DNA of 64,000 bases from Zasmidium citrigriseum (lineage: Eukaryota > Ascomycota > Dothideomycetes > Mycosphaerellales > Mycosphaerellaceae), in assembly GCA_002786025.1 (NCBI GenBank), contig NHNW01000003.1, positions 372,001 through 436,000 of the forward strand. Reading direction: 5' to 3'. Shown in pieces: positions 52,605 through 63,211 of this stretch; position 1 is the first letter of the stretch; the number at the start of each line of letters is the position of its first letter. A program made the translations under genes and the position numbers. The notes below the pieces were generated by a model, which did not search any database, was not told where the DNA came from, and was given only the letters and a program-made list of their open reading frames with translations.

Positions 52605-53771
52605 CTAGTCCACGATCTTCCCATAAAATGGAATCCCAATAGCCTGCAACAACATCCTCGCATCATAGTCCGTAGTCGCAGAAGTATGCACAGTGACATG
52701 CAACCCGGGAATCATCTTCGGCGGATACCTGTCCATCAAGTCAGCAAAAAGCCACATCTCCCCCAACTCATTGAACCAACTCACATATCATAATTCACCT
52801 CCACCTCCGGAAAAAGAGCAACCTCCTCCGGCTTAAACCCAAAACTCACATCCCCAGAACTATCCCCAGAGCTTCCCTTCACACCCTTATAATCTTTGAT
52901 CTTCGGCATGATGACATCCACAACCTTGCCCAGGAAATGGTACATATCCTCGCCATAGAGGTCCGACGTGACGCTGACGTGCTGTCCAGCTCTGAGACCA
53001 AACGACGCGACGCTCTTGCGAACCGCGTGGGTTGTGACACGCACATTGGTGATGTTCTGCACGACCATACCCGCGACGTGCAAATACGCGCTGTCCTCCG
53101 CGGCGCCTTTGACCATAGTGTGTACAGTGATCTTCTCCAGTTTGGGGACGTTTCTGAACGTAATCGGCTTCCTCAGCAAAGGCAAGACATCGTATCCTCT
53201 CGGTCCTCGACGCGGTCTGTTCTTGAAGTATGGCGAGTCGCCGATCCATTGCCGTAATCGCTCTCCCTTTTGTGGTTTCTCGAAACCGGGAGGGAAGTGC
53301 TGATAGGTCAGGGTCATGAGATCGGGGGCGATGGTCGATTCGTATGTCTGCTGGAGACGAGGGAGAGAGAAGGGACCGGGGATGAATTCGCGAGATGCTG
53401 GGTCGGCGGGCGAAAGGGGTTGATGGGGGTGGAAGGGTCCGCGGTAGTATCGGGGAGGGCGGAATTGGTATCTAGATGGGTCGCGTGAGTAGATGAAAAC
53501 GAGGAAGGATCATTGAGTTGGTATACCTGCTACTAGGCAACTGATCCCTCCTCTGCTTCGCATTCTTGACGGGATCATGTTCTGACAATCTCTTGCTTGC
53601 GGCGTCTGATGGGGTTGTTTGATGGACAGATTCTTCCAGCTCGCCCAACTCCTTTTGCACGCTGTCCGTCGCGTAAGTCCGCAGGCATTGGAGTTTCCAG
53701 GCCTGATTGATGGGTCGATGGGAGGATTGCATGCGCCTGATGACGGCGTTGGTGACTTCTTGGAGCGCCAT
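52605..53771 (-). CDS. Mitochondrial large-subunit ribosomal protein uL5m
   Basis: Component of the mitochondrial ribosome large subunit (yeast MRPL7). Exons are 53771-53527, 53471-52785 and 52728-52605 (351 residues), introns 55 and 56 bp. The start at 53771 (MALQEVTNAVIRRMQSSHR) gives a basic, amphipathic mitochondrial targeting leader; a frame start 141 nt upstream lacks support. The uL5 core shows VPKLEKITVHTMV, TNVRVTTHAVRKSVASFGLRAGQ and LYGEDMYHFLGKVVDVIMPKIKDYKG. The last splice completes FPEVEVNYDMYPPKMIPG, and the end is GIPFYGK, both diagnostic for uL5. It lies tail-side to a 180-bp gap from the ubiquitin hydrolase. Confidence 0.92.
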
Positions 53772-54122
53772 GGTCGGTGTTGGTGTGAAGAGATGAGGTT
53801 CAATGCGAATCGAGATGGATTGCCCGGCTTCGAGGTCGAGAAAAGTTCGCTTAGTCAGATGTGAGGATCGAAGAACGATCAGAACAACGATGATCTTTTC
53901 AAGGCCATCCAAAGACCGTGCCTGAAATTCAATATCATGCCTATGTACACGCTTGCCTGCCCTTTGCCGTCAATGCGAACGTGGTATCATCCCTCAAATG
54001 CCAATGCACAACACTCGCCAACCGTTGATTTACCCTGCCGTCGAGACAAAATCTCCAACCCAAACGCCAACGCTATGTACTCATTGTCCAAATCGCATCG
54101 CTGTGCAGTCGCTGGTAATCAA

Positions 54123-56807
54123 TCACTGAACAACACACTCCCGGTCATCATCGCCCTTGCGAGCTTTCTTCTTCGCCCGCTTCACTGCATCTTTCTCCTT
54201 TTTGGTCAGAGGGGCATACTCATCTTTCGAGGGCCGAGCAGTGTCGACACTTGCTCTGTTCTCTCCATTCGAGGCTTCTACAGGAGCATGGAGGTGGCCG
54301 CTGAGTGAAGGCTTTCGACTCGCCGGTCTTGACTCGGTGGCGTTGGATACTGCATCGTTGTCCGCTGGAGGGATCTCTGTCACGGTCGATGTTGCACCAG
54401 AAGGATCTGTCGACTGCACGGTCGGAGCCGTGGAAGGCTTGTCTTCTCCGCGACTCATCCTTTGCGCCAGCTTGCTCATATTCAAGCTAAAGCGTGTCGA
54501 GCCGTTGTCAGGTCCAGTACTAGGCGGCCGACTCTTGCTTGTGGAGCCCTTGGATTGTCGGCTTCCGCGACGAGAGCCTGAGATCTTGTTCGCGACGGCA
54601 AGAAATCCCGTCGCCTTCTCGTCCACCTTCTCTTCGTTTGGCGTTGAAGGGACAGACGCTGTCGGCTCAGTTCGAATACTGCCGGCGCTCCCACTTCCCG
54701 CAAAGCTCGAGTTGTCGAACGTGATACTCCGTCGGCGCTCGTCGCCCTGGAAAGAAGATCTACCTCGAGGCCCATCCAAGGCTCTAGCAACATCCAGGCT
54801 TGTTCTCGCCGAGGTCGAAACATGCCCCGGTGCCCAATCGGCTGCTTCAGATCCAAGCCTCCCGTTGGTAGACGGCGCCGTGGAGCTCGGCACCTGCACC
54901 AGCGCATTCTCGCTGCCCGGCGGCTCATTCAGATACGGCTTTTCAGACGGATTAACGTCGCTCGGAGCCCTACTCGTCGCTTCCGCATACGTCGGCAAGT
55001 CGTGTATCGAATGCCCGTCATCGCCAATTGGCTGGACCTGGTAGAAGAGCAAGTACGGTGTCTCCTGCTTCAGGGCCTCGTGGATGTCAACATATGTTAC
55101 GCGGTCTTTCGCAAGATCGTCGAATCGCATCCAAGGGTCTTCAATATCATCGCTGTCCTCGCTTCCTCGACGGCTGTCTGTCGCATTCAATGCAGACCCA
55201 CGGCTCAGGCAGATGTAATGTCCCGAGTGCACCGAAACTCCTCGATGACAGACCACGGACTGTAACAATAGCCTGAAGTTGCCAACCAGCGGGCCCTCAT
55301 CCTGCATGTGTTCGTCACTGACGAAGTTGGGTACAACAATCTCCAAGGGTATATCGATGTATGTGTTTAGTCTCTGAGCCTGTCCTGTATTGGTGTATGA
55401 ATAACGTTTCAAGCAGATCCCCAGCACGGGTCGCTTCTTCGAGAAATGCGCAGCGACTTGAGCATCCGACGTGGGCATGTGATCCGTGTACCAAGGCAAT
55501 AGCTTGAAAAATTGCCATGCCGGCATGAGAACCTCCGTCCGAGTGCTAAGCTTACGCTCCTTCGTGGGGAGATCTGAACCTGGAGGAGCATTTGGGTCGT
55601 CCGGCTTCCACTTTTCAGGGTCTCTTCCTTCAATGAGCTCGACTTTCCTTTGGCTGAAGATGCTATCCCCTCGTTTCCTGCCACTTGTTGGTCTTATGCG
55701 CTCCAGCGGGTCTTTGCTTTGAGATGGTGTGGCGGGGAACTCTGAAACGGGCGTTTGTACGATGGGAGTATCGGGGCTCATCATCTCCGCAACTTCGACG
55801 TGGACACCGGACTCCTTCTCGATCTTGGTTGGGCTGTCGGTCGTATTGGTGCTGGCCGATTTGAGTGTGTTCCGACGTTGATTCTCGAGATGTCTCTTCA
55901 CTTCAATGCGGTTGTTGAAGTAATGTTCCAAGCAATGCTCGAGTGTGATGACACTGCTCCCTTCAGGGGGCTCCTCAAGTATGGCAACTTCCAGTAATCG
56001 CTCGTTGACGAACTTGTGATCATCCTGTGGATCCTCCTTGCCAGTGTGGTACAGATCCATCTTCAGCGTCAGTAGAGGTAGCTCCAGTTGCCCGGTAATG
56101 AATGTGAACGCTTCCGACGGGTCCTGTTGCTGCAGCTTCGCCGCGTCGTCCCACCCACATGCTGCGAGAGCTTCCTGCAAGTGTCGTGTTACATCAACGG
56201 TGATCAGACGTCCACTCCGCAACATGTTGACCCACAGCCTCAACAACCCTGCAAGCTTCTTTCGGGGTAGGTCTTCGAAACTGTCGTATAGCATAGCCTC
56301 GTAGCTATCGAGCCTTGCGAACATAGCGAACAGTAAAGCGTCTAGATAGCACGTCACCGACTCCCTGTTGACCGCGCCCAGCAATTTTGTGGTTGGATTG
56401 TACGGTTTTACAAGGCCCTCGTACGTCTCTTGCAGCAGCATCAACACCCTGAACGCCGCCTCGCCGTCACCTTGCGATGATGGGAGGCGCAATGCATAGC
56501 GGGCGTTGGATTCGACCATGGTATCGATGCCAAATGCGCGCAATCGCTCCAAAATGCCCTGGATCTTGCGCTCCTCATCTTTGTCCGGCTTGACGTTGGG
56601 TCCATCTTCGATCGAGAATACGCCGCCGAAGTGGTCGGGTCGGTGTTGGGGGAGCGGGGGCCGTGAGCGGGAGGAGTGTTTGCTGTCTTTGTCCTGCACC
56701 TTGCGGATTAGCCACTTGTAATATCGTTTGATCTTGGCAACGAAGATGGACAAGTAGTAGCGCGGAGCAGCTCTTTTCCCTGCGGAGCGTTCGGCGTGCG
56801 GTGCCAT
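54123..56807 (-). CDS. Ubiquitin carboxyl-terminal hydrolase with C-terminal CaaX box
   Basis: Deubiquitinating cysteine protease of the USP (C19) family, single exon of 894 residues. The Cys box is LLGAVNRESVTCYLDALLFAMF with Cys153. QQQDPSEAFTFI follows, then GICLKRYSYTNTGQAQRLNTYIDIPLEI, and the His box SVHSGHYICLSRG with a downstream acid in DPWMRFDDLAKD. The residue set is complete, although the Cys box lacks the common GNTC. About 280 C-terminal residues are Ser/Thr/Pro-rich and disordered. The very end is a Lys/Arg-rich helix (about 870-888) and then DRECVVQ: Cys-aliphatic-aliphatic-Gln is a farnesylation-type CaaX motif, as in human USP32, suggesting membrane attachment. Substrates unknown. 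Confidence 0.9.
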   Translation of the reverse strand: MAPHAERSAGKRAAPRYYLSIFVAKIKRYYKWLIRKVQDKDSKHSSRSRPPLPQHRPDHFGGVFSIEDGPNVKPDKDEERKIQGILERLRAFGIDTMVESNARYALRLPSSQGDGEAAFRVLMLLQETYEGLVKPYNPTTKLLGAVNRESVTCYLDALLFAMFARLDSYEAMLYDSFEDLPRKKLAGLLRLWVNMLRSGRLITVDVTRHLQEALAACGWDDAAKLQQQDPSEAFTFITGQLELPLLTLKMDLYHTGKEDPQDDHKFVNERLLEVAILEEPPEGSSVITLEHCLEHYFNNRIEVKRHLENQRRNTLKSASTNTTDSPTKIEKESGVHVEVAEMMSPDTPIVQTPVSEFPATPSQSKDPLERIRPTSGRKRGDSIFSQRKVELIEGRDPEKWKPDDPNAPPGSDLPTKERKLSTRTEVLMPAWQFFKLLPWYTDHMPTSDAQVAAHFSKKRPVLGICLKRYSYTNTGQAQRLNTYIDIPLEIVVPNFVSDEHMQDEGPLVGNFRLLLQSVVCHRGVSVHSGHYICLSRGSALNATDSRRGSEDSDDIEDPWMRFDDLAKDRVTYVDIHEALKQETPYLLFYQVQPIGDDGHSIHDLPTYAEATSRAPSDVNPSEKPYLNEPPGSENALVQVPSSTAPSTNGRLGSEAADWAPGHVSTSARTSLDVARALDGPRGRSSFQGDERRRSITFDNSSFAGSGSAGSIRTEPTASVPSTPNEEKVDEKATGFLAVANKISGSRRGSRQSKGSTSKSRPPSTGPDNGSTRFSLNMSKLAQRMSRGEDKPSTAPTVQSTDPSGATSTVTEIPPADNDAVSNATESRPASRKPSLSGHLHAPVEASNGENRASVDTARPSKDEYAPLTKKEKDAVKRAKKKARKGDDDRECVVQ

Positions 56808-57950
56808 AGAGCAATGAAGCTAGCTCGCTGAGGGTGGAGGAGCGGCGGCGGCGGTGATTGTGCGACATTACGAGCAGCGGGCGGCGCTCTTGAGCGTCGT
56901 TGTAGTCGCGTTGAGACATTAGGGAATGGGGATAATTGCTCCGGGAGCAATCCAGGCAGCTGAGCCAGCGGTGCATGGCGCAAAACAATAGCAGATGCAG
57001 GAGGGAATGGACGTACTTTGCTGGGCGACGAGTGACGCGGATTCTTCTTGTCTCGCCGACTGAGGAATCGGTGCACGCCGCTCATGCTGCCGCTGTCCCC
57101 ATCGATCGCACCTGCTGCTGCTCGGCGGCGAGAGGGTGGAAGGCGTCGCGGTGGTGGGAGGAGGGGAGGAAGTAGGGGACGTGGGGTGCGGCGGGCAGCT
57201 TGAGGCTTAAGGTCAAGTCACTTCGCCCACACGAGGCGCATTGCTTTCTCCTTTGCTAATACTTCCAGGCGGAAGGATTGTCGCCCTTTTGTTTGGCCAC
57301 CCGTACGTGACGTTGCTGTTCTCGAAATAAGCAACACCGCCTGACGTTCTTCTTCGTCTGTTGCCTCCGCCAGGCAAACACCACCACATCCACCGGACCC
57401 GTCGGTGACGGCCATTTCGGCGAGCGTGAAAGCGAAGCGAAGCGACAGGACACCTGAGCTTTGCCTGGGCCTTCGTTCGCTGCCGAATTCTGGGCGCCAA
57501 TTGCACGGGCTCGGTCAGAATCGAATCAATTGCTCGGCTATCCCTGCCTGTCTGCTTTAAAAGGGTCTTTCGTCTGGGGTCTTCTCACTTCACGGCGTCC
57601 GCGCGTGTGCAACTTGAACTCTTACAACGAACATCATCTTATGTACAACGGCTCGGTCTTGACAAGAGGCATTCGCAGCACTCTGAAGGTCCCAATCATG
57701 CAGCCTTGCGATGAGATGGCGGCTACAAGAAACTCCAACCGGCCATGAGTCTCAAATCTGGTACCACTTTCACGGCGAGTCTTCACCAACCCAAAGTCAA
57801 GTATACTCTCACCTGTTCTCCCCATTCAATTCCATCATAGGCGGGGTATAATGCCACAGTCTACAAGACCATGTCGCCATCTACGTTATACTTCATTCTA
57901 CTCTGGACTCCCTCTTTTGCTCGGGTTTTTAACGCCCAAGTTCGCTCACC
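56808..57950. other. Divergent promoter region, no gene seen
   Basis: About 1.1 kb between the hydrolase start and the DUF7587-like gene. No RNA or repeat feature recognised. Confidence 0.5.
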
Positions 57951-60084
57951 ATGGCACGGTCCAAGATAACCTGGACAAAGGACATGAGACATGCATTGTA
58001 CTTGCTCAACGAGAGGTTCTCTCTGAGCCACTCTCAAATCGAGAAAATCTTCAAGACCTTGTTCAAAGACTATCTGGAGGAGCGCGGTTTACTTCGGAGC
58101 GACCTAGGTGTCACTCTTAAGTCTCAATATGGCAAAAGACATGATCAATTTCTGCAATCTCAGTGGCGGGACTGGCAGGACATCCGGCATGCCGATCAAT
58201 CTGCAGAGTATACGGCCAAGAGAGATACCATGATTTCGCAGATTGAGGAGGCGATTTGCTCTATGTGTACAGGTATGCCAGCTCCGCACGGATACAAACG
58301 TGCGAGGGAGCCAGAACCTCCTACCATAGCTGGACCAAGCAAGGCACCGAAGAGGCCCCAGAGAAGACATGCCCCAACAGTGCTTGAGGATTCGGTGTCA
58401 GACGACAGCATGGAGGCGGACACAGAAGGAGACTACTTGCCCAAAAGAACAGCAGTCTCCGCAAAACGTGGTAAGTTCATGCACACATACTCCTTCATCG
58501 TCATCTGACGAAATGGATGTCACAATGTGAAGATAGTGCTGAATTGAGAGAAGTCAAGCAAAATCCCGGAACTTTGTCGTCCAAGACTCCGTATCATCGA
58601 CCAGACGACCAAAGACGAGGCGCCCCAGCAATAATGCTCACCGAGAAGCAGCATCAAGTATTAAAGGAGCCTCTGATCCCGGTTCCACACGCGCGAGCGC
58701 ATCCTCCTCTTGCTCCCCTTCTCTTCAGGTATGTGAACGCTAGTGGCGCATCTCGTCCCGCGCTAACACTCGGAGAAAGATATTGGTCTGAGGTACCGTC
58801 GGAAACCGATCGCAATAGCAGAGTGGGGTTCATGTCTCGACAACACTGGAGCCGCTCCGATATACCCTCGCCTGCACCCCATCATTCTGCTCTTAGGTGG
58901 GAGGAACTTATTAGTACGTTATCTCGCAGTATACCTACCATTCTCACGCTGACGATGCTTGACTAGACCACTTTGATCGTTCGGGACTCCTGAATCTGAA
59001 CCCATTCCCATTGACTGCGCTAATTGAGCGCAGGTACGGAGGTCCCGAGTCCGTTCATTTCCGTATCGAATGCCCTCTGGTGGACGCTCCAGATCTTAAA
59101 GAAAGTGTTCAAGAACACAAGCGGGAAATACACCGACGAGTACAAGCGACAATTGCGCGTGACTGTCATTGATGCGCGAGCCTTGGATACACGAGCAGTG
59201 TTCCATGCCTGTCCATGCAAGTACAGTCCAGGCAAATCAATAGCAGCGCTGGCTGACCCTGTTCAATAGATTATAAGGAGACACGCAAAAAATTCCCATA
59301 CCATGGAAAAGCAAAGGATGGCCTCTCAACTCACGAGTTTCTGGTCTGGAGGGAGATTCCAGCGCACGCTATCATCCACACCTTCAGCTACTACGACCTA
59401 TTGCGGCTCAGTGAAAGCGTTCCTCCTCTTCAATGGGGCCTACGACTAGAGATACTTGTCAAACCCGGGAAGAAGGGCCAGAGACAGCTGAAAGAACAAG
59501 ACATCCATCTTACTCCTCAGCTCACCACCGCCATGGCCAAGCTGGCGAACTTCATCGGCATCGGAGTCGATGCCTCTTCGGCGCAGCTTTCGCATTTCGT
59601 GGCAGACATCATTCAAGGCTTCGCCATTCAACCTGGCTGTGGAGCAAGCCAACAGTGGGCAACGCTAGCCAGCTTCTTCGAGACGTCCCTCCTCATGAGT
59701 AACGGATTGGCTTCCAGGTCCACGACCTTGAGTCTGAGTATCAAAAAGGCCTTCTTGGACGGCGTTCGACTGGGGAACAGCAGTACACGGAACCCCCTTG
59801 TATGCGCTGACAAGATGCGGAAGATGTACATCAAAGCTGCAGAAATTGGGCTGCAAGATACGGCGAAAGTCTTGCGGGACGAGATTAGTGACATGTACGC
59901 CGCCCAAGAAAGTCTTCGTCAACATGAAGAAAGATTCTTGGAAAGGCTGCGAGGCACGACTCAGTTGGCAGTCGAGGAGGCTACAATGGGACCATATTTG
60001 GCTGATCAGCGGCACGAGGAATTCGATGCGAAAGATGACTTCCTTGAGATCTTTGAATTGGATGAGGATGGGCGCATCCTTTAG
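57951..60084 (+). CDS. Hypothetical protein, DUF7587-like
   Basis: Exons proposed: 57951-58470, 58533-58913, 59034-59210 and 59270-60084 (630 residues). The N-terminus (WTKDMRHALYLLNERFSLSHSQIEKIFKTLF) is a helical Myb/HTH-like region seen in many fungal proteins of this type. A basic, acidic-patched linker follows. After that, PLLFRYVNASGASRPALT, SPFISVSNALWWTLQI, VTVIDARAL and THEFLVWREIP resemble the DUF7587 domain order. The last third is helical. The third intron (59211-59269) requires an unusual GTCCAT donor to keep frame, so the join near 59210 is the weakest point. The second intron is long (120 bp). The function of this family is unknown. Confidence 0.6.
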
Positions 60085-60382
60085 GCCTTTATGGTGATTA
60101 TCTCTCTCAAGCGATCGGAGCGGGCGTGCCCTGAGCACTCGCGGATTTTGGGATTTGGTCAACATGAAAGTGAATCACGTCAAGCGCGAATGCGCTAAGT
60201 GCTCGTCAGAGTTGAAATCACACACATCGCGGAACTTACATCAGTCAATTCCTCCGAACCATTGTTGCGGCCTAAGCATAGCCGCAGGAGATGAGACACC
60301 ACTCCCCCAAGGCTCACTCTCTATTCCTATCAAGCACACCTACGGTACGAAGACATCATCTTACCACCAAACAGAGTCACTG
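60085..60382. other. Intergenic, no gene seen
   Basis: 3' flank of the DUF7587-like gene. Confidence 0.5.
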
Positions 60383-60680
60383 ACATGTGACAGTATTCGT
60401 CACGAACTAAACTTTATTCGGCAGCTACGTCGCGCACATACCACCCGCCAGCCTATATATTCTTTTCTTTCGCCGGCACACATCAGCTCTTCGACAACTT
60501 CGGGAAATACTGCCTCACGACTGGCCTCCCCGCCGGGAAGGGGGAAGGGCACCACGGACCAGCCCCGCCGCCCACCCAGTACGTCTGCGTAAGGGCTCGA
60601 GTCGAGCCCCCGGAGAGGCCCTGGAGCGCATTTTCGAGGTGAAAGGGCACACTCGTCATAGCGCCAGCGCGCGAAGAGAA
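60383..60680 (+). repeat. Promoter-like module, distant copy H
   Basis: ACATGTGAC at 60383, CGCGCACATACCACC, TATATAT near 60453-60459 and a pyrimidine-rich leader. A C-rich tract, TGCGTAAGGGCTC and GCGCATTTTCGAGGTGAAAGG follow. Order and spacing match copies A-C 46-50 kb away. It holds a perfect hairpin at 60593-60609. Confidence 0.5.
60593..60609. other. Perfect 8-bp inverted repeat with 1-nt centre
   Basis: GGGCTCGA-G-TCGAGCCC. Could form a short hairpin or a dyad binding site; it is not followed by a T run. Confidence 0.6.
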
Positions 60681-60999
60681 CCATCCTCTTGTTATGAGCG
60701 CTCCAAGGGCGCGGATGCAGCGCCTCTGAACTAGAAGAGGTGCAGAGCCTTATTAGTGATATTGTAGATACAAGTTTGCCTTGCTTCACACGGTGTTCCT
60801 TTCGCGCGCTTGCCATCCCCTCGGCCTGCACGCACTTTTTCTTCACCTCTCACATCTGGCCACAAACTTGATACTATCCCCGCTCTCCAAGTAGACTTCT
60901 TCGGGCGGATGCCTCTGACCAGCAGCATAGCCAGTCCAAAGTTTCGTGGGAATGAGTCTGACAAGCTGATGACCGAAACTCACTGTGATCGATCTCTCC
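60681..60999. other. Intergenic, no gene seen
   Basis: 3' flank of the F-box/LRR-like gene. No feature recognised. Confidence 0.5.
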
Positions 61000-62655
61000 T
61001 CATTCCACCTTTCTCAAAACCATCGAATACCACCCCTTCTCACCCTGCCCAGGCTCCCACTGACAATAATGCCTCCACAACTCCCGCCACTCAGATCTCT
61101 CAGTCATAGTCCCAGCGACTGGACTCGCCCTCACAATATCTTCATCCCCTAATACCCCTTTCCCCACCCATCCGAACTTCTCCGGCGGATCATACGGGAG
61201 TCCAAATTGCGCATAGTTCCACGGCAGATCCAGATGGATCTCCTTGAGCGAGGATGGTGCACTTTTGGCGTATTTAAGAGATTCGTACAGGATGAGATGG
61301 GGACTGCGGACTTCTTCCCATTGGTAATCGACCAGGCAGGAGGTTTGGTGGTAGACGAGGACGGTGAGCTTCTCGAGGGAAGGTGGGAGGATGTCTCGAA
61401 GAGGTCTTGGAGGGGTCATCGATGGACGCATTTTCGTAACGTGGGAGCCCCAGAGGACTTGCGATTCCACAGCGAGCTCTTTCAGGTTGGCCAGTTGAGA
61501 GACGTCCAGATCGTCCATTTGTTGACTCTCGGTGTGGTACAGGAGCTCCCTGGTGTCGAGACGGAGCTTCTCGAGTTTCGAACAGTGCTTTTGCAGAGCA
61601 CTGCTGAGACCGTCGAAGCTAAGGGTCGTATTCTTCTGGATGTGGATCTTGCCCATGCTGCATTTGACGCCGGCGAATATGACGTTGAGACTCTTGAGTT
61701 TCGGGAGCTTCTCCAGCAAGAGACTGTTCATGTCGAAGGTACAACGCCATAGAGTGAGGTCTTCCAACTGTGGGATCTCGCCCAAGATGTAAGGCTCATT
61801 AGAGAACCGGTACAGCGTGAGCTTCTTAATCGTTGGGATTCGGATCATGTTGTCGAGCATCAAAGTCCCGGCGATATGATTCGTATCGCAGTACCTGGCG
61901 CTGAGGTCTCTGAGATTTCGAAGCGGAAGGTTGAAATCATTGTGAAGGATTGATGATGAACCATCGGCACGGAAGAGCGTGTTTGGTCGCTCTTTACGCA
62001 ACTCTTCGAGCAACGGGTACATGATGCCCATACGGAAGTCCATTGTCGCCGAGAGATCAAGAACTTCTAGCTTCGGGCACAGGAAGAGCAGCAGAGCAAC
62101 CTGACCATCTTCCATTCCTGCGTCTGCGAAGCGTTGGAGAGTGTCGACCAGCCGATGGCTTATGCCTAAATGTTTGATACACTGATGACCATCTCGATAT
62201 GGACTGTTCGGGAGCAGCGCTGGGATGTTGGTGGTTGCTCGGAACGGATCCAGAACCATACGCTTGACCAGGTCGCGCTTGTTCGGCTGCTCGGTGAGGG
62301 TGCGCATGAAGCAACTGATGTCAGCAATCCGCTGTCCAGGATACATGTTGTAGAGGAGTGGAGTGACGATTTCGTGAAAGCGTTTGCTACACCGGGCGAG
62401 TGATGAGAGCGTCTTGAGTTTGGTGGCCCATGCCTCTTGATTGGTCTGCAGTTTGAGATAATAGTTCTCTTCTGAGTTCATGTCGACGCCAGCGGTGTCC
62501 TCCTGTTCGAACATCTTCTCACGCTTGAGATGCTCCCAGCGTTGTCGGCCTATGACTTCGGGTGCAGGCAATTCAAAAACCGAGAAAATGGACAGCAGCA
62601 GTTCGGCCGCCATGTTGCTGCCATTGGGCTTGTCAGTCTCTGATTCTTCCGCCAT
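61000..62655 (-). CDS. F-box/LRR-like hypothetical protein
   Basis: Single exon of 551 residues. The N-terminus has a degenerate F-box pattern: MAAELLLSIFSVFELP, then an insertion, then LSSLARCSKRFHEIVTPLLY. The rest is a chain of irregular leucine-rich repeats (LCPKLEVLDLSATMDF, LPLRNLRDLSARYCDT, IPTIKKLTLYRF, IPQLEDLTLWRCTFD, LPKLKSLNVIFAGV, CSKLEKLRLDTREL, LANLKELAVESQVLW, PPSLEKLTVLVY). Such fungal proteins are thought to be substrate adaptors for SCF ubiquitin ligases, but binding to Skp1 is inferred. No signal peptide or membrane span. Confidence 0.78.
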   Translation of the reverse strand: MAEESETDKPNGSNMAAELLLSIFSVFELPAPEVIGRQRWEHLKREKMFEQEDTAGVDMNSEENYYLKLQTNQEAWATKLKTLSSLARCSKRFHEIVTPLLYNMYPGQRIADISCFMRTLTEQPNKRDLVKRMVLDPFRATTNIPALLPNSPYRDGHQCIKHLGISHRLVDTLQRFADAGMEDGQVALLLFLCPKLEVLDLSATMDFRMGIMYPLLEELRKERPNTLFRADGSSSILHNDFNLPLRNLRDLSARYCDTNHIAGTLMLDNMIRIPTIKKLTLYRFSNEPYILGEIPQLEDLTLWRCTFDMNSLLLEKLPKLKSLNVIFAGVKCSMGKIHIQKNTTLSFDGLSSALQKHCSKLEKLRLDTRELLYHTESQQMDDLDVSQLANLKELAVESQVLWGSHVTKMRPSMTPPRPLRDILPPSLEKLTVLVYHQTSCLVDYQWEEVRSPHLILYESLKYAKSAPSSLKEIHLDLPWNYAQFGLPYDPPEKFGWVGKGVLGDEDIVRASPVAGTMTERSEWRELWRHYCQWEPGQGEKGWYSMVLRKVE

Positions 62656-63211
62656 GCTGGGATGGTCGGAAGAGCGATCATAGGACCGGGATCGAAATCA
62701 GAGAAGGAGAAGTTGAAGCGTGGTCTGTTTGGAGTGCGGTGGGCGTTTGACGGTGGCAGCTGCCAGCTGCAGGTATCCGCTCGGTGCTGCAGGACCTGGC
62801 ATAACCCCTGGCACAAACGAGTACTTGATAGGACGACTTTTTTCGTTGTCGTAATTCCTAAAATGACCTGTAGCAATCTTCATGATGCAGGGTCAGACGA
62901 TCTTGGCAATCACATGGGTCAGAAACTCGTCGCCAAGAACCGCTCTCCCATTCCCACTTGTAAAGTGGTTTCGCCACGATGGCTGGGTTGGAGACTTTTT
63001 GTGGCATGCCGAACGGTCGCGGTCTCCAAATGCATGGCCCGAAAGCTGACTGTGGCCGGGTGATGGTTTCGCTATGAGTGGCCGCTCCATGGAAGGTCCC
63101 AGAGTCTCCCAGAAGAGCATGAACAGTCTTCAGCTCTTCGGATATGACCATCCAGGTCGATTGTCGGTCAAACGACACATTTGCCGAAGAGATTTCCGTC
63201 TCCAGCCCTTG
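62656..63211. other. Intergenic, no gene seen
   Basis: Promoter of the F-box/LRR-like gene and 3' flank of the partial gene. Confidence 0.5.

Noticed and set aside
52366..52608. 80-codon plus-strand frame ending over the uL5m stop
   Set aside because: No motif, weak codon character, overlaps the end of a certain gene.
54157..55044. 295-codon frame opposite the ubiquitin hydrolase
   Set aside because: Antisense shadow of the Ser/Pro-rich tail of a well-supported gene.
58967..59033. Possible extra exon (NHFDRSGLLNLNPFPLT…) in the DUF7587-like gene
   Set aside because: It keeps frame from the left but has no donor that connects to the conserved SPFISVS segment; a single 120-bp intron gives a better protein.
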